This document shows positions 49,301 through 59,786 of a DNA stretch of 64,000 nucleotides, in pieces. The stretch covers positions 19,304,678 through 19,368,677 of the forward strand of contig NC_092579.1 in NCBI RefSeq assembly GCF_037975245.1, read 5' to 3'. The stretch comes from Apostichopus japonicus (lineage: Eukaryota; Echinodermata; Holothuroidea; Aspidochirotida; Stichopodidae). Positions within the stretch are counted from its first letter, which is position 1. Each line of letters begins with the position of its first letter. The position numbers and the translations under genes were made by a program. The notes beneath the pieces are model-generated. The model was not told where the DNA came from, did no database searches, and saw only the letters and a program-made list of their open reading frames with translations.

Positions 49301-51140
49301 TTACATTATGGATTTAACTATGAATATCTGTAACTTAGAATACATACAAATCATATTTATCTATGAATATGTATGGCCTAAATAACAGCTAAGTTAATCT
49401 ATCAATATCTGTGGCTTAGAATACTTACACATATAAACTTACTTTTGAATATATGTGGCTTACAACACTTTACAATTTGGATTTATCTATGAATATCTGT
49501 GACTTAAAATACATAAGAATAATATTTATCTATTAATATGTATGGCCTAAGTAACAGATTAATCTATCAATATCTGTGGCTTAGAAAACAGACAGTTTTA
49601 CTTATAAATATATGTGGCTTACACCACCTTACATTATGGATTTATCTATGAATATCTGTGACTTAGAGTACATACAAATCATATTTACCTATGAATATGT
49701 ATGGCCTTAATAACAGCTTAATCTATCAACATCTGTGGCTTAGAATACTTACATATAAAAACTTACTGTTGAATGTATGTGGCTTACACCACTTTACATT
49801 TTGGATTTATCTATGAATACCTGTGGCTTAGAATACATGTGAATCATATTTATCTATGAATAAATATGGCCCAAGGAACAGATTAATCTATGTGGCTTAG
49901 AATACTAACATAGTTATACTTACTTATGAATATGTTTGGCCTAAATAACAGCTTAATCTATCAATATCTGTGGCTTAGAAAACTTACACATATAAACTTA
50001 CTATGAGTGTCTGTGGCTTACACAACTTTACATTATGGATTCATCTATGAATATCTGTGACTTAGAATACATACAAATCATATTTATTTATGAATATGTA
50101 TGGTCTAAATAACAGCTTAATCTATCAATATATGTGGCTTAGAATACTTACACATACTGTTGAATATATGTGGCTTACAACACTATACATTATGGATTTA
50201 TCTATGAATATCTGTGACTTAGAATACATACAAAACACATTTATTTATGAAATATGTATGGCCTAAATAACAGCTTAATCTATCAATATCTGTGGCTTAG
50301 AATACTTACATATAAAAACTTACTGTTGAATATATGTGGTTTAGGCCTACACCACTTTACATTTTGGATTTATCTATGAATATCTGTGACTTAGAATACA
50401 TGTGAATCATATTTATTTATGAATATATATGGCCCAAAGAACAGATTGATCTATGTGGCTTAGAATACTAACATAGTTTTACTTACTTATGAATATGTTT
50501 GGCCTAAATAACAGCTTAATCTATCAATATCTGTGGCTTAGAATACTTACATATATAAACTTACTTTTGAATATATGTGGCTTACACCACTTTTCATTAT
50601 GGATTTATCTATGAATATCTGTGACTAAAATACATAAGAATCATATTTATCTATTAATATGTATGGCCTAAGTAACAGATTAATCTATCAATATCTGTGG
50701 CTTAGAATACAGACAGTTTTACTTATAAATATATGTGGCTTACACCACCTTACATTATGAATTTATCTATTAATATATTATGGATTAATCTAAAATGGAT
50801 TTATCTAACATGACATTATGGGTTTATCTAATTAAAACATAAGGATCATATTTATCTATGAATATGTATGGCCTAAATAACAGCTTAATCTATCAATATC
50901 TGTGGCTTAGAATACTAACATAGTTATACTTACTAATGAATATATGTGGCTTACACCACTTTACATTATGGATTTAACTATGAATATCTGTGACTTAGAA
51001 TACATGTGAATCATATTTATCTATGAATATATATGGCCCAAAGAACAGATTAATCTATCAATATATGTGGCTTAGAATACTAACATGGTTATACTTACTT
51101 ATGAATATGTTTGGCTTCCAGCACTTTACATATTTTTTAT
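46310..51140. repeat. Higher-order satellite of ~42-bp monomers (TATCTGTGGCTTAGAATA type)
   Basis: Four related sub-monomers (about 35-46 bp each, sharing TATGAATATCTGTGGCTTA) form a ~165-bp unit. A marker segment with ATTAATATATTATGG at about 48041, 48582, 49123 and 50769 shows a longer period near 541 bp (the last interval is three of these). An ATAC/CACATACA-rich interruption lies at about 46655-46830. No coding potential. Confidence 0.93.
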
Positions 51141-52430
51141 CTATAAATATAGCTTAAAAGATCTACATTCCAGATGTATCAATGAATATCTGTAACCTAC
51201 AATACTAACATATAGCATATGTATCCATGATTATATGTGGCCTACAACAATAACATTACAGATGTTCATATGTATATTTGTGGCCTAAATTACTAACATT
51301 ACAGCTATATCAATGAATATCTGTTGCCTACAACACTAACATAACAGCTATATTTATGAATATCTGTGGCCTACAACATCAACATAACATATGTTTATAT
51401 GAATGTCTGTGGCCTACAACATTAACATATAATAGATATATCTATGAACATCTGTGGCCTACAACATTAACATAATAGATGTATCTATAAATATCTGTGG
51501 CCTACAACACTTACATAACATATATATCTAAAAATATATGTGGCCTGCAACACTCACATAACAGATGTTTCTATGTATATATGTGGCCTGCAACACTAAC
51601 ATAACATGAATATCTGTGGCCTACAACACTAACATAACATATGTATCTAAAAATATATGTGGCCTATTCAACACTTGCATAACAGATGTTTCTATGTATA
51701 TCTGTGGCCTACAACACTAACATTACATGTATCTCTATGAATATCTGTGGCCTACAACACTAACATAACATATGTATCTTAAAATATATGTAGCCTACAA
51801 CACTAACATAACATATGTATCTAAAAATATATGTGGCCTACAACACTTGCATAACTGATGTATCTATGAATATCTGTGGCCTACAACACTAACATAACAT
51901 ATATCTATGAATATCTGTGGCCTACAACACTAACATAACATATGTATCTAAAAATATCTGTGGCCTACAACACTTGCATAACAGATGTATCTATGAATAT
52001 CTGTGGCCTACAACACTAACATAACATATGTATCTTAAAATATATGTGGCCTACAACACTTACATAACAGAAGTATCTATGAATATATGTGGCCTACAAC
52101 ACTAACATAACATATGTATCTTAAAATATATGTGGCCTACAACACTTACATAACAGATGTATCTATGAATATCTGTGGCCTATAACACTAACATAACATA
52201 TGTATCTTAAAATATATGTGGCCTACAACACTAACATAACATATGTATCTAAGAATATATGTGGCCTACAACACTTGCAGATGTATCTATGAATATCTGT
52301 GGCCTACAACACTAACATAACATATGTATCTTAAAATATATGTGGCCTACAACACTTACATAACAGAAGTATCTATGAATATCTGTGGCCTACAACATAA
52401 ACATCATAGATCTAGTAATATATGTACTAC
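51141..52430. repeat. ~43-bp satellite subfamily (TGTGGCCTACAACACTAACA type)
   Basis: Related to the preceding array but with GGCCTACAACACTAACATAAC in place of GGCTTAGAATAC, and more regular. Two alternating variants (TATCTATGAATATCTG and TATCTTAAAATATATG) suggest a two-monomer unit of ~86 bp. Confidence 0.92.
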
Positions 52431-52538
52431 AACAATAGAACATTAATAGGCCTACATTTTTTACAAAGAACTTGTGATAAGCGTAAAACAACTGTATATT
52501 GACATAGTAAGTTGAACTTGACACGGCTTTATTTCCAG

Positions 52539-52637
52539 AATGCGTTGTAGCTAGTGTAACCGGTTTCAGAAATGCATCGGTACTTCTCTTTTGCGATACC
52601 GTCAATACCGCATCGAGAATGGAATCGACATCGGCAG
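52539..52637 (+). CDS. Candidate single exon, family unknown
   Basis: A plausible acceptor (GGCTTTATTTCCAG) and donor (GCAG|GTATGG) enclose 99 nt open in one frame, phase 1 at both ends. It would encode about 33 residues including CVVASVTGFRNASVLLF and a second cysteine. It sits just right of the satellite. There is no partner exon and no recognisable family, so it may be chance. Length and phase match exon 3 of the lectin-mucin gene but the sequence does not. Confidence 0.25.
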
Positions 52638-54217
52638 GTATGGAACTGCCGTTCGGTAGTGCGTTTGTACTTATAAATACACTGACTGTATTATCCCTTT
52701 CGTGGGCTTACCTTCGCAATTGTTTTGCATTTGATGCACAAGTGCAAAAGTTATATCTAAGCCATACCTTTTCGGGAAGGGAAGATAAAGTGTAGTGGAA
52801 TGCCATCAAGCATTATGTACCGTTTCGCTGAAAACTAGGTCTTTTAATGAATTAGATATTTCAACAACAAAAAATTCTTTACTGAACTTAAAATGTTACG
52901 TATGGTCATAGTAGCGCCTTCAGGCACATGATAATATTCCCCAAAAACAAAATTCTTTACAAACGTGCCCTTGCAGTAAAACAACAAATTTGAAAAGTGG
53001 TGTACAGCAAAACCCTAAATTTGTTCTTTTCGCCATTAGCGATAAAGATACAAGTGAGCTACGAGGCAAACTATAAAATGAATACTTTCGTGACGGTCTT
53101 CAAATTTGAATAACGTAGAGAGATTGAAATCAAAGTGTAGATGCATCCGCTAAATATTTGTTCTCTCTTAAAGGGTGTAAAGACTCGCGCACAAAGAAAC
53201 GTCTCATGCCGGTAATCTGACCTAGTTTCGAATGAGGTGTAACAGATGTGTTAGACACCACCATTGATCCCAGAAAATACACACACAGCTTGCTTACCGC
53301 ATGTAATTAGACACTAGTTTACAGTCAATACATACAGCTACGGTCAATACCCACGACACAATGTACATAGCAGCGACGGACATCTCAGGTCAAGATAAAA
53401 GATAACAATGTATCACATTTCATTACTGTCTGCATTTTGTAGCGAAAAGAAGAAAACTTCACTTGCAAGCCACGGAAATTTAACCTTTTCAGAGCGCGGC
53501 ACGCGGTTTGGGGCGAGTCTTCAATGCCTTTAAAAGAGAACGAATTGTCAGATGTCTTACAATCGCTGGTTTAAGTTGATCCACATATCCGCGAGATAAG
53601 TTATGCGGATTTGTACAGGTAATGGGTATTGAATTAAATAAATTAAGCACTTTTTGCATTGATTACATTTGTTTAATTTAACGTTTGTAATTAGTTACAT
53701 ACTCAAAAAATTGTTTAAAAAATTGTTTAAATATGTCCGGAGTTTTAAGCACACTTTTGTTTTATCGATAGAACAGATGGTTTATCTTGCCCATACGTAG
53801 TTAGTTTGAATTACAAATAATTATTTATAATTACGTTGGGATTTGTAATTCATTAAGCTTTGTTTCGTATCTGTTGAATACATTATTTAAATGGGTCTCA
53901 AATGCGGTCTCAATGTACGTAATTAAATTGTTTGAGTGCGACTTCTTCCAGTGTTAGTAAGACAATCCGGAACATTTAGTATAGTAAAAGTGTACTCACG
54001 GTTTTTCTTCTTCATCTGTTCCCTTCCTTCCCCTCGGTCCCCTTACTGTCCTAGATACTTACCACGGACCAGCGGGGCAAAAGACCCAGACGATCACCAC
54101 GATGGACAGATAGAATCCGACACAACTTAGATTGGAAATAAGGATATCCCTTGTCAATATCCAGGGCACGGGAATTCAAAATGGCGCCGTTTGATTTTTT
54201 GTGTTCAGTACGGCGTA
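52638..54217. other. No gene recognised
   Basis: Non-repetitive sequence between satellite blocks. Possible acceptors near 53950 and 54050 lead into short frames without support. Confidence 0.4.
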
Positions 54218-54576
54218 TGGGCAGAGAGCCTCCTTATCCGGGGCAGAGGGTTGCCATGCATAATCAGTTTATTGATATACGTAGGTTCCTTTATGAATCA
54301 ATCATTCCGAGAAGGCAAGAAAATCCTGTGGTTATTTTCATTTGTGAATCCATCCAGGTTCCGAGAACGCAAGAAAATCCTGTGTTTTGTTCCGAAAATC
54401 CTGCAAATACATACGAGACACATTTATCTATGAATATCTGTGGCTTACACCCCTTCCATAACAGATTTGTCGATGAATATGTGGCTTAAAAATACATACG
54501 AAACACGTGAAGTTAGCTTATCTATGAATATATGTGGATGAGACAACTGACATAGCTAATCTATTATGAATATGTC
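54218..54576. repeat. Outlying satellite block and duplicated flank
   Basis: 54218-54410 resembles 56528-56650 (shared GAGCCTCCTTATC and GCAAGAAAATC phrases). 54415-54576 contains monomers of the 46-51 kb satellite (CTATGAATATCTGTGGCTTAC). Confidence 0.8.
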
Positions 54577-56325
54577 CAGGCCTGATTTTTCAGAAAAATT
54601 TTAACTTGTCCGTCGGACAACCTACACTCAAAATTTGGTTGTCCGGAAAAAAAAAGGTTGTCCGAATAAAAATGGGAAAAAAGACCAAACTAAATTTTTT
54701 AATTTACATAACAAGGTATATTGTTTCCAGTATGTTGAAAAAACATTCTTATTTCGACTTATTCCACGGTTTGAAGGGATGTCCAAACAATCTTTAACAT
54801 TTATGACTAAAACACTGTGAAATATTTTGTAACATATATCGTTTTTATGTATAAATATATTTAAAAATAAAAAAATCCATTATGGAAATAGGTTCTCGAT
54901 TATAAACTTATTATTCTTATATTTGCAAATATAATTATCATATTTCTACCTAAAATAAATGGATCCGTCCAGGTATTTACTATCGTCTGCTAATTCATAC
55001 TTGTATAGTAGGATTCCCTTTTCTGTTTATATAAGTGAATCAGTAATGTTATTAGAGAAAAAAGTTATTCGACTAGGCCTACCATGATTCATTGACTGAA
55101 TACATTTTGAATTTATGATGATAAAACTAAAAGTATCGCAACTCCGAATGTACACAAACAACTCGTACATATGTACATCGGCTACATGTTGGCCTATACA
55201 ATTACAATTGCACTGTGTTTTATTGTGTTGTATACTATACACAGTACAATAGGCTACATCACATGTGTTGTGTAGAGCGGAGTCAAGCGAGTAAACAAAC
55301 GATCGAGGACTGCCTATAATGGGTGCAGTAGTTGGGAATAGTTGCTTCATTGTGTTAAGAACACTTTATACTTCCGTTCATATATACCTACCAAAAGTTT
55401 TGGAAAGTTGCTAATGTGAATATCATACTGATATCGTCAGATTATCGAGGGATCTATGTTGAACATCAAATTATATCACGTGCTCGCTGAGAGCCAATCA
55501 GAATCGAGGATATAATATCAGTGTCAGTTCAGTTTGGGAAAAAAATATTCGCAGCCCGGCCCACTCCTCCTTTCGCCCACCCTGCCGTTTCAACCAATTC
55601 CCCCCGCCTCCTCCCCTCCTTCATCAGCCCTTGTACTTCCCTACTCGCCAACTCCGTAGTAGCTCCATGCTTTGACCTTGCAGCGCTTCCAACAACCAAC
55701 TCTGAAAAAAATCACTGTACCTACAGTGTGCATAAATTCCATGTATATACGTAGGCCTGTTCGAACCTCATTTTCAACTACACATGCGCAAATCCTCAAA
55801 ACCTGATCCAACATTAAACAACTTACTTCGTGTTCATTGAGCATTGCAAATGCAAGAATGTTTCCAGACGATCGGTATCGGGACTATTAGCCAATCAAAT
55901 CACGGGAATTTGGTAAAGCATCATTGTCTATTTTTAGCATGGAAATCTCTGTAGTCGAGAGTTGTTAACCCTGTACATTGCCGTTAAGTGCTATGATATA
56001 CTTATTTTCAAACAATTTCAATGATCTGTAGGGGTGGGAGAACTTTTGATTCTTGTCAGAAGAAGTTGTGGTTTTTTGAAAAGAAATAATGAAAGATGAT
56101 CCTTCAAAAAATGTGTTTTGTTATGTTTTCCGTTGACCTAGTTGTGAGAGTGTACTTGGGGTTTGTTTCTCAAAAAAAAAAGTTTGTGTCCGCTGGACGC
56201 AAGCAATTTAAAGATTTCCACAAATAATTTAGTCGTCCGTCGGACAAACTCAAATGCGATTTTGGTTGTCCAAAAGAATTATTAGTCGTCTCAGACGATC
56301 AGACGACCGTAAAATTTCAGCCCTG
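54577..56325. mobile_element. Candidate DNA transposon, or two fragments of one family, inserted in satellite
   Basis: The left end CAGGCCTGATTTTTCAG and right end TAAAATTTCAGCCCTG are imperfect inverted repeats. Both ends carry a GTCCGTCGGACAA palindrome (about 54608 and 56237) within a ~50-bp segment repeated in direct orientation. Satellite sequence resumes on both sides. No exact target duplication was found (ATGT is shared), so it may be one element or two truncated ones. No transposase is seen. Confidence 0.55.
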
Positions 56326-56624
56326 ATGTGTGTGTTAAATCACTTGCATAATAGTCATAACTAAATGAATATATATATGTGGTTAGAATACTTTTAGAGT
56401 GCACTTATTATGAATATCTGTGGCTTACTTCACTAAGATATTATAGATTTATCATTAAATAACTTTTAGAAGACATATACGAAACAGACTAGGCCTAATC
56501 TAACTTTTAAAAACAATATACTTACAAAATGGGCAAAGAGCCTCCTTATCTGGACAAAGGGTTGCAATAAGCAGCTCATTGATCTACACAGGTTTCGTTA
56601 TAAATTCAACCACTCCGGGAACGC
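56326..56624. repeat. Satellite remnant plus duplicated flank
   Basis: 56340-56470 has diverged monomers of the large satellite, and 56528-56624 repeats the segment found at 54218-54330. Confidence 0.75.
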
Positions 56625-56830
56625 AAGAAAATCATGTATTTAGTTCCGAAAATCCTGAATTTAGTTCCGAAAATCCTTAATTTAGTTCCGAAAATCTTGA
56701 ATTTAGTTCCGAAAATCCTGCATGAGTTTAGTTCCAAAAAATCCTAAATTTAGTTCCGAAAATCCTGAATGTTGTTCCAAAAATCCTGAATTGAGTTCCG
56801 AAAATCCTGAATGTAGTTCCGAAAATTCAA
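56625..56830. repeat. 21-bp minisatellite (TTTAGTTCCGAAAATCCTGAA)
   Basis: About nine imperfect copies. Similar phrases in the 54.3-kb block (TTCCGAGAACGCAAGAAAATCC) look like precursors. The 21-bp period keeps frames open on both strands. Confidence 0.92.
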
Positions 56831-56835
56831 TACTA

Positions 56836-57704
56836 TATTCTCCAACAGCATGTTCATGTGGAATAAACGCAATATTTTTCCGGTTATATTATCTGTCAAT
56901 GATAAGATATATAATATTGTTCTACTGGAAACCGCGGTAAGAAACATTTGTCCGTATTGGTACTAACATGAAGATAATCCAGTACCAAAACTGTGGAGAA
57001 GATAAACCATTCCGAAGTGTGCAAATAAAGTTACTATTTAAGAAAAGTAACCCCAAAATAGAGCCTGTGTAATAAACAACTTGTTCCACAACCAACCTAT
57101 ATAGTCCCACTGAAGGTATAGTGGTAAAGTTGTCGTCTGCTCATTAAGGTTATGTACTAAAAGCCGACGTACAGTGTACACAGACAAGCCTGCACGTGTT
57201 TTATCTTTTCCGCATGGGAGAATAGCTGTTAATTTAAATAACAATGTAGCAGTTACATTCATGCATACTTTGATGAATAGATGATGATCGCACACGTTGG
57301 TAACGACATTCATGATTATCTGAATCAAGGAGGTAAACAGGTCACACCTGTCTGATCTAGACTTGATGCGTTTAAACCGAACACAGAAAAACAAAAACAA
57401 GAAGAGAAAAGCCTTTTATAAACAGTTTGAATGGAATGCATCATGCCTAAGACTGGACGAATACCAAAGTTCCACCGTCAAGGAAAAGAGGACAAAAGAA
57501 ACTAAAAGAAGATGAATTAGTTTAATATTGGTAATTTTGTATTTTACACGAATTAATTGTGAGGGGAAACAAACCAACATTCCAGTACCATTATGAATAT
57601 CCCGGCACACTTTATTCATCTCGTATCAAGTGATATATTCTGGAATTCTTGCACAGATTTGAATAGATTAGTCTTACATACAACATTTGATCAAATCTCT
57701 TTAG
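56836..57704. other. No gene recognised
   Basis: No repeat or supported exon was found. Confidence 0.4.
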
Positions 57705-58072
57705 TTGGATTTGCCTCTCACGTCACGACAGATAACGGCGAGTTATGGTTAAGATATGACCGTAAAGATAAGTAAGACCGACAATACGTGTTTAGTGACG
57801 TCACACATTTTTCATGTGAGATATTTTGACTTCGAATATAATGGAAACTAATCAAATATATTATTAAATCTATTGAGATCGGTTAATACTTAATGAAACT
57901 TAAATTTAAACGTACGTATGCGGATAAACTAGAATAGATTAATTCCCGTATATATATATGTTTGTTTTCTCCTTTCAGGAAAAAGGATTTGAGAAGACAT
58001 TTTGGTGGCTACTACGTCATGTTTGGGAAACAGACAACAAACTTCAACGTCATTTTCGTACTTATGTTATAA
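57705..58072 (+). CDS. Possible CUB-like domain fragment, two exons
   Basis: Exon 57705-57771 (acceptor ATCTCTTTAG, donor GATAA|GTAAGA) and exon 57979-58072 (acceptor TCTCCTTTCAG, stop TAA at 58070-58072) join in frame. They encode GFASHVTTDNGELWLRYD, then a lysine-rich turn, then HFGGYYVMFGK and a short hydrophobic tail. The pattern T-x-N-x-x-L-W-L-R-Y ... GY/F-Y resembles the second half of CUB domains (the usual ...S/N-L-x-L-x-F...GF-x-A-x-Y), but the usual cysteines are missing. No upstream exon was found. It may be the end of a surface-protein gene or a decayed remnant. Confidence 0.35.
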
Positions 58073-59370
58073 TCGTGCATAGTCTCATAACTCAAATCAC
58101 TATATTGTCTTATGTTTTTATATGTGGATATTTTTCCCATTTAAAAAGAGAACGGTTAAGATTTATCATTTGATCAAATCTGGAGTAGCCATTCCTCATA
58201 TCAACTTTGCTTTTTCTTTGTCGTTCATGCAAATGTTTTACTAGACGGATAGCACATTGAATATATTTATGGCTTCCATATTTTAAGAAAAAATTACATG
58301 AAAGAACATTAAAATAGTTTAAGAAGTGTAAGTATACATTTAGTCACTTGTTGTGCTTTGTCAAACAGTCCGTTCTTGATATGATATATATAAGCAGAAT
58401 AGCAACGTGTCTTTACACAATGTATGTTTATTGTATCTTGGTCTTTCTTTGCATGTGATTTTTAAATTTTATTTAACGTAGCTATGTAGCCTAAAGGGGC
58501 CTTCTATAACAAATCATCTAGAGTTGAAAACAGGTGTACATGTTGAAATGTGTTTATCGGGTGCCCGGGACCAAGAATTAGATGGGAGGGGGGTGGGGAT
58601 TAAGCGAGCAATTGCGTCACCGCATTGGGGCTTGAGGCAGTGAGATTCGATTCACACATTTTCTGGACGGTATTTAAGCGGACACCTTTGAACGAAATAT
58701 GTTGTGTGCACCGCTTTTATATATATTTTATGTATTTTTTGCTCGAGGCTTATGAAACACCCCCTCTCAACACTGGGGCGTCACGCAGTTATGTCTTTCA
58801 TCGGTAAACCTCATTTGACATTAAAGTAACGTCAAGTTCTTACTCAATGAAGGCAACGTACCGTAATAAATAAATGATCACGTTAAAATCGATCTCCAGT
58901 GACGTCTATGATCAGAAAGGACAGAAGAAGAAATATATAATAAATCGACTGGACTATATCGATTATTACATCACCCAATGTAATAACACGTACACTAGTC
59001 TTCATAAATTGTGTGAAGGAAACCACCTCCAAAATAAGAAATTGAAAACCCAACCTAGAAATAGAAATTGCAAAAGCAAACGAACAAACAAAAACAATTG
59101 TAGCTTAAACCTGTCATTTCAGCAAAGGAGGGTGTACACAACAATTTCATTTACTTTCGCATTTTGGGGCAAAATGTAGAGCCAATAGTAACTGATTACT
59201 TCTTCACTTCGAAAACATTTTCTTTTTGTGATAACAGGCCTGGTCTATCGCCATGGCGACAGCTGTAAATAGATACAAATCTGAAAGAATTCTTTACATC
59301 GAATTTTCGGAGGCTCTTCTTCTTTCTTTCTTTCTTTTTTCTAAAGTATGAGATGTGATATATTTGTTAA
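58073..59370. other. No gene seen
   Basis: No supported exon. A TTTC simple repeat lies near 59318-59338. Confidence 0.4.
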
Positions 59371-59525
59371 TTTGACAGAATTCGATTTTCATTCAATATC
59401 GATGAAAACGTGAGTGACTGTAGAGGTGTTAGCTAAAGCGATGACCTCGATTATATAGTTCTCCAGTATAAACATATATTTCTCAACACACGTGCGTGCT
59501 GTAATTTTAAAACCAAGTATATGAT

Positions 59526-59559
<34 letters not shown>

Positions 59560-59621
59560 CATATGGGACATAAGATTTGAACGGAATCAATGGGTAAGTA
59601 TACATGGGATAAGTGGGAAAA
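59371..59621. repeat. 251-bp direct repeat, unit 1 (empty insertion site)
   Basis: It runs from TTTGACAGAATTCG to GATAAGTGGGAAAA and contains an uninterrupted TA/ACAT microsatellite (59526-59564). The same sequence follows immediately as 59622-59786 plus 61996-62086, split by the 2.2-kb composite element. Confidence 0.95.
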
Positions 59622-59786
59622 TTTGACAGAATTCGATTTTCATTCAATATCGATGAAAACGTGAGTGACTGTAGAGGTGTTAGCTAAAGCGATGACCTCG
59701 ATTATATAGTTCTCCAGTATAAACATATATTTCTCAACACACGTGCGTGCTGTAATTTTAAAACCAAGTATATGATTATATATATT

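Noticed and set aside
56722-56947. Repetitive Asn-Pro-Glu-rich frame and its opposite-strand counterpart
   Set aside because: The 21-bp minisatellite keeps frames open on both strands; no gene context.
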